DNA of 64,000 nucleotides, taken from NCBI GenBank assembly GCA_900073065.1, contig FJOG01000003.1, forward strand, positions 2,764,007 through 2,828,006, in the 5' to 3' direction. Below the pieces are notes generated by a model that saw only the letters and a list, made by a program, of their open reading frames with translations, did no database searches and was not told the origin of the DNA. Position 1 is the first letter of the stretch. Each line of letters begins with the position of its first letter. Shown here one piece after another: positions 11,353 to 21,455 of the stretch. The stretch comes from Phialocephala subalpina. Its lineage: Eukaryota > Ascomycota > Leotiomycetes > Helotiales > Mollisiaceae. A program made the translations under genes and the position numbers.

Positions 11353-14300
11353 ATGGCGGACTATGAAGAGGGTTTCGAGTACGATGATGGCTACGAGGAG
11401 GAAGATACTAATATTTCGGCCGAGGACTGCTGGATGGTGATTCAAGCCTTCTTCGAGTCCAAAGGTCTGGTGTCGCAACAACTCGACTCATTCGATGAAT
11501 TCGTTTCTACGACTATGCAAGAGCTTGTGGAGGAGAACTCCCAACTCACCCTCGATCAGAATGCGCCACCCTCCTCAGACGACAATCCGATCGCTCTGCG
11601 CAGATACGAAATTAAGTTCGGCACCGTGTTGTTGTCTCGACCGGCGATGACCGAAGGCGATGGTAGTACGCAAGTTATGCTCCCACAAGAGGCTCGATTA
11701 CGGAATTTGACCTACTCGAGTCCGTTGTACCTTGAGATGACCAAGAAAGTCTCTGTGGCTGTTGAGCGCCCAGTGCCTCTGAACGAGCTGGACGACGAAC
11801 AACAGGAGGAGATGCAGCGAACCAATGTACATCCTACACGTTTGATTTGGGAAGACGAGGATGGCGGCGGTATGGATGGCGACAAGAATGAGAGAGCTCC
11901 TGACCGAGTATTCATCGGGAAGCTGCCTATCATGCTGAAGTCGAAATACTGTATCCTGAAGGATCTTGATGAGGATGAGCTTTACGCCTGGAATGAATGT
12001 CCATACGACCAGGGAGGGTACTTCATTATCAACGGATCCGAAAAGGTCCTGATCGCTCAGGAGCGCAGTGCTGCCAACATCGTGCAGGTCTTCAAGAAGT
12101 CTGCGCCAAGTCCTATCTTGTACATGGCCGAAATCCGCAGCGCCCTCGAAAAGGGATCTCGACTCATTTCCTCGATGCAAATCAAGTTATACGCGAAGGG
12201 AGACGGGCAACGAGGTGGCTTCGGCCAAACAATCAAGGGCACCTTGCCATACATCAAGGCTGATATCCCAATCGCCATCATTTTCCGTGCTCTCGGAGTC
12301 GTGTCGGACGAGGATATTTTGAACCACATTTGCTACGATCGTAACGACTCGGTTATGCTGGAAATGCTAAAGCCTTGTATCGAAGAAGCCTTTGTCATTC
12401 AAGACCGAGAAGTTGCCCTGGATTTCATTGGCAAACGTGGCAGCAGCCAGAGTCTTACGCGCGATAAGCGTGTCAAATACGCCCGCGATATCATGCAGAA
12501 GGAACTCTTACCCCACATCTCACAGGCAGAAGGCAGTGAGACTCGCAAAGCTTTCTTCTTGGGATATATGGTGCACAAGATGCTCCAATGCGCGCTGGGA
12601 CGACGCGAAACCGATGATCGTGATCATTTCGGGAAGAAGCGTCTGGATCTCGCTGGCCCTCTTCTAGCAAAGCTCTTCCGTGGCTTGTTCAAGAGATTGA
12701 CTACAGATGTCCAGAAGTATCTTGCTCGTTGCGTGGAGAACAACCGAGAGTTCAACTTGACTTTGGGAGTCAAGGCCACCACAATTACTAATGGTCTCAA
12801 GTACTCTTTGGCCACTGGCAACTGGGGAGACCAGAAGAAGGCTGCCAGCTCAACTGCGGGTGTGTCCCAGGTGTTGAACAGATACACGTTTGCTTCTACC
12901 CTATCCCATCTTCGTCGCACCAATACTCCTATTGGTCGTGATGGTAAGATCGCGAAACCTCGACAATTGCACAACACGCATTGGGGATTGGTTTGTCCGG
13001 CCGAGACTCCTGAAGGACAAGCTTGTGGTTTGGTCAAGAACTTAGCTCTTATGTGCTATGTGACCGTCGGTACACCTAGCGAACCCATCATTGAATTCAT
13101 GATTCAGCGAAATATGGAAGTTCTTGAAGAATACGAACCTTTGCGATCTCCCAACGCTACAAAGGTCTTCGTCAATGGTGTCTGGGTTGGTGTACATCGG
13201 GATCCGGGGCATTTAGTCAAGACGGTGCAGCACCTTCGTCGGTCTCACTTGATCTCTCACGAAGTTTCTCTGATCCGAGACATTCGCGACAGAGAGTTCA
13301 AGATCTTCACAGATGCTGGCAGAGTATGTAGACCGTTGTTCGTGATTGACAACGATGTCGACAGCCCCAATAAAGGCAACTTGGTCTTGACCAAGGATCA
13401 CATCCGCCGTCTCCAGGAGGATCAGGATTCGGCAGGCATGGATCAGGCTTCGCGTGAGGCAGCTGGCTACTTTGGGTTTCAAGGGTTGATTGACAACGGT
13501 GTGGTTGAGTATGTGGATGCAGAGGAAGAGGAGACTATCATGATTGTCATGACGCCGGAAGATTTGGATATCTCACGGCAACTGCAAGCCGGATATCAAA
13601 TCCGTCCCGAAGAGAATCCAGATCTGAATAAGCGTGTCAAGGCTCCGATGAACCCCACAGCACACATCTGGACCCATTGCGAGATTCATCCTAGCATGAT
13701 CCTAGGAATCTGCGCAAGCATTATTCCGTTCCCTGATCACAATCAGGTAAGCTATTTGATATCATATTTGCATGCATTATTAACAACCTTTAGTCTCCTC
13801 GTAACACCTACCAATCTGCTATGGGCAAGCAAGCTATGGGTGTGTTCCTCACAAATTTCGACCAACGCATGGATACCATGGCGAACATTCTATACTATCC
13901 CCAAAAGCCTCTTGCCACTACCCGTTCCATGGAATTCTTGAAATTCCGAGAACTCCCGGCTGGTCAAAACGCAATCGTCGCTATAGCTTGTTACTCTGGT
14001 TACAACCAGGAAGATTCCGTCATCATGAACCAGAGTAGTATCGATCGTGGCCTCTTCCGGAGTTTGTTCTTCCGTGCATACACAGACCAAGAGAAGCGAA
14101 TTGGTATGAACGTGGTCGAGCAGTTCGAGAAGCCATTTAGATCAGACACTCTCAGACTCAAGCATGGTACTTATGACAAGCTTGACGACGACGGAATTGT
14201 TGCTCCTGGAGTCCGAGTCTCTGGAGAGGATATCATCATCGGAAAGACCGCTCCTATTGCCCCTGATGCCGAAGAACTCGGTCAACGCACAAAAGCTCAC

Positions 14301-15234
14301 GTCAAGCGTGATGCTTCTACTCCTCTCCGAAGTACTGAGAACGGTATCGTTGATCAGGTCTTGATCACCACCAACGCTGAGGGTCTTCGTTTCGTCAAGG
14401 TCCGTATGCGTACAACCAAGATCCCGCAGATTGGAGACAAGTTTGCTTCTCGCCACGGGCAGAAGGGAACCATTGGTATCACATACAGACACGAGGATAT
14501 GCCCTTCACCAGAGAAGGTATCGTGCCTGACTTGATCATTAACCCCCACGCTATTCCGTCTCGTATGACCATTGCCCATTTGATCGAATGCCAATTGAGT
14601 AAGGTCGGAACTCTTCGAGGTTTGGAAGGTGATGCAACTCCATTCACTGAGGTTACAGTCGACTCTGTGTCCAAGCTTCTCCGCGACAATGGCTACCAGT
14701 CTCGTGGCTTCGAGATCATGTACCACGGTCATACTGGGAGAAAGCTTATGGCTCAGGTGTTCTTGGGTCCCACATATTATCAACGTCTTCGCCATATGGT
14801 CGATGACAAGATCCACGCTCGTGCAAGAGGTCCAGTCCAGATATTGACCCGTCAACCAGTGGAAGGTCGTGCCAGAGATGGTGGTCTGCGTTTCGGAGAA
14901 ATGGAGCGTGATTGTATGATCTCACACGGAGCTGCTGCTTTCTTGAAGGAGAGGTTGTTCGAGGTTTCGGATGCGTTCAGAGTCCATGTATGTGACATCT
15001 GTGGACTGATGACACCGATTGCGTAAGTTTGATTCTTTGCCTTCATTAACCGAGTACTAACCTTGAACCAGCAAACTCTCTACTCAATCTTTTGAGTGCC
15101 GACCTTGCAAAAACAAGACCAAGATTTCGCAGATTCACATTCCATATGCCGCAAAGTTACTCTTCCAAGAGTTGGCATCGATGAATATTGCGTCTAGAAT
15201 GTTCACCCAAAGGTCTGGCATTTCAGTTCGCTGA
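11353..15234 (+). CDS. RPB2: RNA polymerase II second-largest subunit
   Basis: This encodes the Rpb2 core subunit, which together with Rpb1 forms the active centre of nuclear RNA polymerase II. Exons are 11353-13746, 13794-15022 and 15072-15234. All phases fit, giving 1,261 residues against about 1,224 in budding yeast. Landmarks are the acidic N-terminus, [35 protein letters not shown], the [18 protein letters not shown] signature, RHGQKGTIG, and the C-terminal zinc module [18 protein letters not shown], which spans the second intron. The long uninterrupted frame shows that sequence quality in this part of the window is good. It is a widely used phylogenetic marker, so it is the best anchor for identifying the organism. 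Confidence 0.98.
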
Positions 15235-15671
15235 ATAATGATTGGAAGAGACCAGAATTTATAGGAAAACGAGATCATGCGGGGGTGATAGTCTTGCATA
15301 ACACGGCGTTTGGGATGGAGCAAGAAACAAGACTGGCTGCCACAACAGGAGTGGAGTTGGTTGCGTTCGTTTGCGGTGGAGAAAAGGGTCATGCAAAATT
15401 TGGGATTTGGAACGCTGAGATGTCCATTCCCCCTAATGTACCATATCTAGAGTTAGTGGGAGACCTTAAAAGACGAAACTGATGACAGATGAATTTAAGA
15501 ATTCTATCTGCATCCTGCTTCGTGGCTATGATACAAGCTGAGATTTTCCGTTTGACTTCGTCTTGAATTGACCTAATATCGCCCCATGCACCATGCAATG
15601 CCTTGTAGTTGTACACTGGTCTATGTTACAATGTTGAGAAGAGATTCGTGACTCTATCGTAGAATCCAAGG
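15235..15671. other. Intergenic between convergent RPB2 and PET117
   Basis: About 440 bp of tail-to-tail spacer, presumably holding both 3' UTRs. No gene or repeat seen. Confidence 0.55.
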
Positions 15672-16006
15672 TCACCGCGGCTTATCCAACACTCCGCCGC
15701 CATCAGATACAGTCTGAACTTTCTTATATTCCGCCTCTAGCGCCCTCTGCATATCGAAATCGAGCTGCCGTTCTTTCTTTAATCGTTGCTGGTCCATATC
15801 TCGAATTACGCCTGCGTGCATTACCTGTACATTGCATTAGCACAAGCCCATCCACAGCTTCCAGAACTTGTGCAAGGAATGAGGGAAGGTGTAGGGAGGG
15901 AGGAACGTACCGCTTTCTCTTGCTGTTGCCCATAATGCACTATCACGATTGTTGCAGCCGCCATGAACGTCGTGCCCGCCAGAGTGAGTTTCGCTGCTCT
16001 CGACAT
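15672..16006 (-). CDS. PET117: Cytochrome c oxidase assembly factor Pet117
   Basis: A small mitochondrial inner-membrane protein that works with Cox15 in heme A synthesis during cytochrome c oxidase assembly. Exon 1 (16006-15911) encodes MSRAAKLTLAGTTFMAAATI followed by VIVHYGQQQEKA. Exon 2 (15824-15672) continues VMHAGVIRDMDQQRLKKERQ and ends VLDKPR. The result is 82 residues. The single N-terminal membrane span, the HYxQ and HxGVIRDxxRQ-like segments and the charged coiled C-terminus are typical. The gene shares a 263-bp head-to-head promoter region with the V-ATPase subunit G gene. Confidence 0.88.
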
Positions 16007-16269
16007 TTTTCCTAGTCCTCTCTTCTCTTTCAAACAATCCAACTCGCAAAAGTTGTAAAAATGGCAAAGTGATTCAATTGCAAGTTCCAAGGCGATTCAA
16101 AAAGTCGTCCCGAAGTGGTCACGAGCGGAAGTTGCCGTGCAGGGGTCTGGAGCTTCCGCCTGGTTGCTTTTGGTGGATAGAGCTGCGGAACTACCACTGT
16201 TGCACGTCCGACGATAACGAGCTTTACGAACACATTTGAAGCTGAGAATTCTTTACGGAGGATTGCAAG
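16007..16269. promoter_or_regulatory. Shared divergent promoter, PET117 / VMA10
   Basis: This 263-bp region separates two divergent start codons and must hold both promoters. No specific factor site is claimed. Confidence 0.5.
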
Positions 16270-16948
16270 ATGGTTTGTCTCCTCCCCCAGGTATTTGAGA
16301 AGTAGAAGCTAATGTCGGGGTTACAGTCGGCCCAAAACTCAGCGGGTATCCAGACCCTTCTCGATGTACGTATTACGGATAGGGCTTAGGGATGGGAGGA
16401 CGGTGCTGATATGATGTAGGCGGAGAGGGAAGCACAGAAGATTGTTCAGAGAGGTAGGTTCTGCCGCTGTCATCTGGACGCCAATTGGGAATGTGTAGCT
16501 AATGTTTGTGTAGCCAGAGAATGTGAGCAAGCTCTACCAGACACCAGATGCTATTTGAGGACCTGAAGGCTGATTATGGCAGACCGCACAAAGAGAGTAA
16601 AGGAAGCTAGAGACGAGGCGAAGAAGGAAATCGACGAGTACAAGAAGAACAAGGATGATGAGTTCAAGAAGTTTGAGTCTGAGGTATGCTTGGCATTCTT
16701 CTCTTCATCCTACTTCTTCGAATGGATATCGTTTCTACGAGTTCCTGGGAAGGTGCTGATTGTTGGGTTTATAGCACACCAGCGGAAACAAGAAGGCCGA
16801 AGAAGACGCAAATAAGGAAGCAGAAGTCAAGATAAGGGAGATCAAGGAGGCTGGCAAGAAGGGCCAAGATAAGGTCGTTGCGGAGCTATTGAAAGCTGTC
16901 TTCGACATCAATCCTGTGGTCCCAGAGCGTATCGAAGTTCCGAAATAG
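16270..16948 (+). CDS. VMA10: V-type proton ATPase subunit G
   Basis: This is subunit G of the vacuolar ATPase V1 sector, a peripheral-stalk helix pairing with subunit E. Six exons are predicted: 16270-16272 (ATG alone), 16327-16365, 16420-16453, 16514-16522 (9 nt), 16583-16683 and 16775-16948. Phases join throughout to give 119 residues. The protein begins MSAQNSAGIQTLLDAEREAQ and continues KIVQRAREYRTKRVKEARDE, the conserved subunit G start. It ends in a charged helix closing IEVPK. The ATG-only first exon and the 9-nt micro-exon mean that gene finders may start the protein falsely at ATG 16576. The homology of the joined N-terminus makes the six-exon model much better. Confidence 0.9.
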
Positions 16949-17313
16949 GCGGGGGTTGAGCCCTGTTGAACTATTGAGAGATTGTATGACCTAGAAAGGC
17001 GCCGGATTCACGATATCAACATTGGCCTTTGGACCGCTTTGATGCTTGGACGAGCTTGGGCATGAGAGTGAGCTGTATAGATTATTGGTAGCTGGCAATT
17101 GCACGATGATATCCATTCGAGAGCGTTGAGCGAGGGCATTGTCTTGGCATACCAAACTTTGTTTCTCCATACTATGAGCTCTACGGCATCCTGACTCAAG
17201 TCTTCCAAACTTTCAGTTTTTCATGTTTATATTATTCCTTCCTTGCCTGGATTTTCTGAAGCAAAAAGATCCATCTCTTGATCCCTCTACTGTATATTGC
17301 AACCTGAAGTCAC
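16949..17313. other. Intergenic
   Basis: About 365 bp between two genes on the same strand. Nothing beyond probable 3' and 5' UTR was seen. Confidence 0.5.
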
Positions 17314-18785
17314 ATGCTTGCAAGGATGTACACTCTACTAGTACGTCACTGTAGCTTTTCGCGAAGAGCTTCAACATCGTTCCATCGCGACTTCTTCACA
17401 ATGGCATTCCACACCCAAACCCAATGTATAGAGTTCAGCGATGACATATCTGGTAGCTCGTGTAGCACGCACGAGATGGATCCTCAACAATGTGCCACGA
17501 ATAGTGCCACAAGAAAATCGCGGCACTTCTTGCCTATGCCTTCCGATGTCCTGCTGCAATTGCTTTAGTTGTTGTCACCGAGCCGGGAAAGACAATAGGG
17601 TTAGAGGACGACTAGAGGGAGGAGAGAATGGAAGAGGGCATCTCGATGGGAGGAAGATTGACGGAGACCTAAGGATAAATGACCTGGGGAGAGCGATTGA
17701 GGATGATTATGCGGCTATTCGACAGAACTATGGTGCCTTCTCTGCTCTGCTGGAATGAGAACAGTGCTGATGTTTGTAGCTACACCTAAGAACCCAATTG
17801 TGCTTGCACACGGTCTCCTCGGCTTCGACGAACGTGGGTATTCTCCAAGTTAATTCTTCTCCATTTAGATTGTTTCGTGATGCGTGAGACACAGTTCACT
17901 TCCCGAAACATACTTCCTCCTCTTCAATCAACCCTATTCCTCACGAAACTTGTCTGAAAGAAGTAATACTAACTCCGAAATTTCCCGCAGTGCGTCTAGC
18001 AGGCAACCTCCTTCCTGGAGTCCAATACTGGCGCGGAATCACAGAAGCCATGCGCGCAAACGGCATCGAAGTCATACTCACCACCGTCCCAGCATCAGCT
18101 AGCATCGAAGAGCGAGCCGCGAAACTCAGCCAAGACATAGCTACCAAAGCCAATGGGAAGAGCGTCAATATCATAGCACACAGCATGGGAGGTCTAGATG
18201 CTCGGTATATGATCTCTCGACTCAAACCTGACAATATCAACGTCTTATCCCTCACGACTATCGCGACTCCGCATCGTGGATCCTACTTCGCCGACTACAC
18301 GATGAATGAGATTGGACCAAAGTACCTTGGTCACCTTTATAAGTTTGTGGAAGGCATGGGATTCAGTACTGGGGCATTTTACCAATTGACGCAGAAGTAT
18401 ATGCAGGAGGAGTTCAATCCCAATACTCCAGATAAGGAGGGCGTGAGGTACTTCTCTTACGGAGCTACTGCAGACCCTGGGTTCATGAGTGCATTCCGGA
18501 GACCGCATAAAATCGTAGAGCAGATGGAAGGGCCGAATGATGGGCTGGTCTCGGTCGAGAGTGCAAAATGGGGGACTTACAAGGGAACGTTAGTTGGAGT
18601 CAGCCATTTGGATTTGATCAATTGGACGAACAGGTTGAGATCATGGTTCTGGCAGGTTGGTGGGTATCAGAAGAAGTGAGTAAGAGAGCTTTTGAGTTGC
18701 GGTGGTGTGCTGACTTGCTGCTAGGTTCAACGCTGTTGCGTTCTACTTGGATATCGCGGACATGCTCGCGAAGGAGGACTTGTAA
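17314..18785 (+). CDS. Alpha/beta-hydrolase lipase, possibly mitochondrial
   Basis: A triacylglycerol lipase-like alpha/beta hydrolase. Well-supported exons end at 17733, then 17780-17833, 17991-18675 and 18725-18785. The oxyanion segment is NPIVLAHGLLGFDE. The nucleophile elbow is IIAHSMGGLDARYM, with Ala in place of the first Gly of GxSxG as in several lipases. The acid lies in GPNDGLVSVESAKWG and the catalytic His in GVSHLDLINW. The 5' end is uncertain. An ATG at 17314 opens a basic, Ser/Arg-rich stretch (MLARMYTLLVRHCSFSRRAS) resembling a mitochondrial presequence, but it is not in the same frame as the later EDDYAAIRQNY segment, so at least one more intron is needed between about 17400 and 17600. 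Substrate is unknown. Confidence 0.8.
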
Positions 18786-19225
18786 TTGTCTCTAGAGCCT
18801 TCGAAGTACTCCTAGAATCCTCTGAATTGTAACAATACCCCTGTACTTGCTTGTAGTCTTTGCTCAAAAGTCCTGGTTGCTCTAGGACAATTGTAGCTGT
18901 GCTTGTTGTCCTCTTGCTAAGTCTCATCTTTGTTTTGCTCTGCCCTTTCTCAAAGCAAGACGTCAATGTCTGTAATCCACTTCCAGCCAACAGCTGGGCC
19001 AAAAGTTGTAACCAATGAAAGGTCATTGAGCTTCTGCCTTCCGGCTATGGCCAGCAAAGGCTGCTTCAAGCCATCTACGCTCATCAAGCGTCACTCGCCT
19101 GTTCTCGCCTCTCTCGGGCGCTACGGCTCATATACGCACACAGAAGTCTCTGTAGCTACCAGTGTCAAAACTCCAAAACTTCAGAAGCATACAAGAGAAC
19201 TGAAGAAACAGCAAAATAGAAGAAT
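18786..19225. other. Intergenic before tRNA-like pair
   Basis: No gene seen. The right end carries a stretch (about 19157-19225) resembling the stretch just left of the second tRNA-like element (about 19465-19531), so it may belong to a repeated unit. Confidence 0.4.
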
Positions 19226-19320
19226 GGGACTGCTCAGGACTCGAACCCGACCCTCCCTACCGAACCCGAAAGAGCGGCCAAACCCGCTGGCGTACTTCCC
19301 AGTACCAGCGGCCCTGTGAC
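19226..19320 (-). repeat. Degenerate tRNA-like element, copy 1
   Basis: The minus strand carries a B-box-like core (GGTTCGAGTCC) followed by GCAGTCC, the same 3' arm as the element at 19532-19645, and the preceding GGTAGG motif. Upstream lies a strong hairpin with stem CCGCTGG/CCAGCGG. No matching 5' acceptor strand GGACTGC was found, so this copy looks like a 3' portion or decayed relative, not a functional tRNA gene. Confidence 0.5.
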
Positions 19321-19531
19321 AGTTGGTCTCTTTACCAGATAATACCCTTGTCATCAAAAAGGATATTAACCTTCTCAATGATTATATAAACCCATGCCAC
19401 CTCTTTGATTTTTCGCCAGTACTAGCGTTATTCCTACTTTTACTTCCTTATCACTTAAAAACTTGTACTAGTGTCAAAAGTAGGTATGCAAAGTAAGGGA
19501 AAGAAGATAAAAGGAAGCAAAAAAAGATATT

Positions 19532-19645
19532 TGGACTGCCCGGGACTCGAACCCGGAATCTTCCTACCAAAATCTGGAGCCCAAGCTCCAGCGTGACACC
19601 CCAAGGTGCCACGGTTAGGATGTGATACCACATCACCAGCAGTCC
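19532..19645 (-). tRNA. tRNA-like gene with large hairpin-rich anticodon-loop insert
   Basis: Read on the minus strand this 114-nt segment has a perfect 7-bp acceptor stem (GGACTGC/GCAGTCC) with discriminator A. It has a D arm GTGA/TCAC inside a good A box, and a T arm CCGGG/CCCGG around TTCGAGT. A run of seven T follows about 10 nt downstream, a good RNA polymerase III terminator. The candidate anticodon stem TCCTA/TAGGA encloses 49 nt where a mature loop has 7. The insert folds into two stable hairpins, GTGGCACC/GGTGTCAC and CTGGAGC/GCTCCAG, both with TTGG loops. A 42-nt intron would fit, but position 33 would be C and no anticodon can be assigned with confidence. It may be an unusual intron-bearing tRNA or a tRNA-derived SINE head. 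Confidence 0.55.
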
Positions 19646-20318
19646 AATTTGATTGATTAATACTGGAGATCGGCTTATTTAAATATATACGGACCTGTTT
19701 GGGACCAGGCGAGATGTCGGGGACGCTAGAGCATGCGATTGGATTGGGGACGAGGCAAAGGAGGGGAATGGCATGATGGGGACGAGGCTGGTGTTCACGC
19801 GGAAGGATAAGGCGCAGGCTGGATCTGGTTTATGAATGGCTGGTCACAAAGACCAGAAAGTGCTGGGACTTCATTTTCTACCCACGGCCTTTGCAAGATG
19901 GAAGATGAAAAATGCAAAAGCGGCTACTCCTCCATCCTCTTATTGGCTGTCATTGCAAAGGAAGAATTTTCTTTAATTTCAGCTTTCAAAGCTGTCGCAA
20001 TGGCTGAGACAATGGCATCACATCTGCAAGAAGTCTTGCAAAAATGCAAGATGCAATATGCAGGAGTGGTTATCATAGTGGCAGCACCACTGTCTGTTCT
20101 TTTGAGAATAATTCATAATGCTTCCACTTTTCAAAGTTGTAGTCTGTGCTAGTAGATGGGTGCAAAGCCTCCAAAAGCATGTGCCTATCTTCTACCTTTG
20201 GACTTGCGCTTCAACCCAGTTCCCCTTTTCTAGAAATTCAGCTCCTGATGTTTGATATCTCGCTTTACTCAAATCTCCTGGTTTCCAAACAAGCAAGCCT
20301 CCGCCCAAACATTTTGGA
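19646..20318. other. Intergenic
   Basis: About 670 bp with no supportable gene. Short frames here have no recognisable features. Confidence 0.45.
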
Positions 20319-20927
20319 TCAAAACAAGGGTGACTCCTGCTCCCCCTCATGCTCATAAACCTTCGTCCACCTCCTCCCATCCTGATCCAACTCCTCCATC
20401 CCATGACTCCAACTAACCTTCTTCTTCTTCCCCAACTTCCTAACCTTAACCTTTTTTCCATTCCAGTCCCTCTCTTCCTTCTTCCCCTCCACCTCACCCC
20501 TAGTTTTCCATTTCCAGCGAAGCCAAACAATAGTGTTGTATATCCAGGATATGAGATCGATGAGAAGGTTAATGAAGAATTGGATGAGGTAGATTATTAG
20601 GAAGATGGTGAATAAGACAGTCAAGATGGCGAGGACGACAAGCCCGAAGTAGGGGATTAGGATGCAGAGGACGAGGAGGTTGAACCCGAGGATACAGAGG
20701 AGGATGGTGGATATCATTTTTGCTGCGTTGTGTCCTAAAGAGGGGACGACCTCGTACTTGATTTTGAGGACTCTGCAGGTCTGAACTTGAGAGGAGAGGA
20801 AGGGAATTTCTTGGAGGGAATTGAAGAGAGGGACAAAGGATGAGCTGGGGAGAGACGTTCTTGTTGGTGATGCCGCATTTGGGCGGGCAGGCAGGACAAT
20901 GGATGTGAGACATTTGAGATCTGACAA
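20319..20927 (-). CDS. Small two-helix membrane protein, unknown function
   Basis: A 202-residue frame. Residues about 70-125 form two strongly hydrophobic helices separated by a short turn, rich in Ile and Leu (ISTILLCILGFNLLVLCILI, then VVLAILTVLFTIFLIIYLIQ). The C-terminal tail of about 70 residues is very basic and rich in Lys and Trp, so it probably faces the cytosol. No family is recognised. The strong hydrophobic pattern followed by a charged tail is unlikely by chance, but expression and the exact start are unproven. Confidence 0.5.
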   Translation of the reverse strand: MSDLKCLTSIVLPARPNAASPTRTSLPSSSFVPLFNSLQEIPFLSSQVQTCRVLKIKYEVVPSLGHNAAKMISTILLCILGFNLLVLCILIPYFGLVVLAILTVLFTIFLIIYLIQFFINLLIDLISWIYNTIVWLRWKWKTRGEVEGKKEERDWNGKKVKVRKLGKKKKVSWSHGMEELDQDGRRWTKVYEHEGEQESPLF

Positions 20928-21455
20928 AGAAGATGGATGACCTTTACGCCGGAGCGAGCTCGAAACACGAAAAGTTATTGTTATGTCTCAGTGCTTGAAT
21001 GGACTATGCAAGTTCATCGAGGTGTTTCTCGGAGTTTTGTTGTGCAGTCTTCAGGTATGATCGGGTCATCTAGGTTCATTCCTTGAAACACGAGCTAAAG
21101 AATACAAGGTACCATGCCACGCACACATGGAATCAGCAAAGCCCGGGGTATGTAAGCAATCCAGTCCAGTCCAGTCCAATTGACTCCAAAGCCTGGTCAC
21201 CACAGACCGAAAACAAGCAAAGTAAACGTCAAACGCCACGCTTAGCCAAGCTACCTATTGATCCGGACTCCAATCCTTGAATCTCGAAGACTCTCATGCT
21301 AAGCCCTGTACGCCAAATACAAAGATGCATGCAAATAGCCCCCCGAACGATGCTCAAATGAAAGCCAGATCCACGCACGCTATTTTGAAGACAGAAACGT
21401 TCGCTAGATAGAAAACAGAATGTTAAAAGAAAAGGAACATCAGAGTTCTCTGAAC
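20928..21455. other. Intergenic
   Basis: About 530 bp. A short direct repeat of CCAGT units lies near 21160-21178. No gene seen. Confidence 0.45.

Noticed and set aside
16576..16815. Apparent start MADRTKRVKEARD for the V-ATPase subunit
   Set aside because: The conserved subunit G N-terminus is encoded by four upstream exons that join in frame, and this ATG lies in the intron before exon 5.
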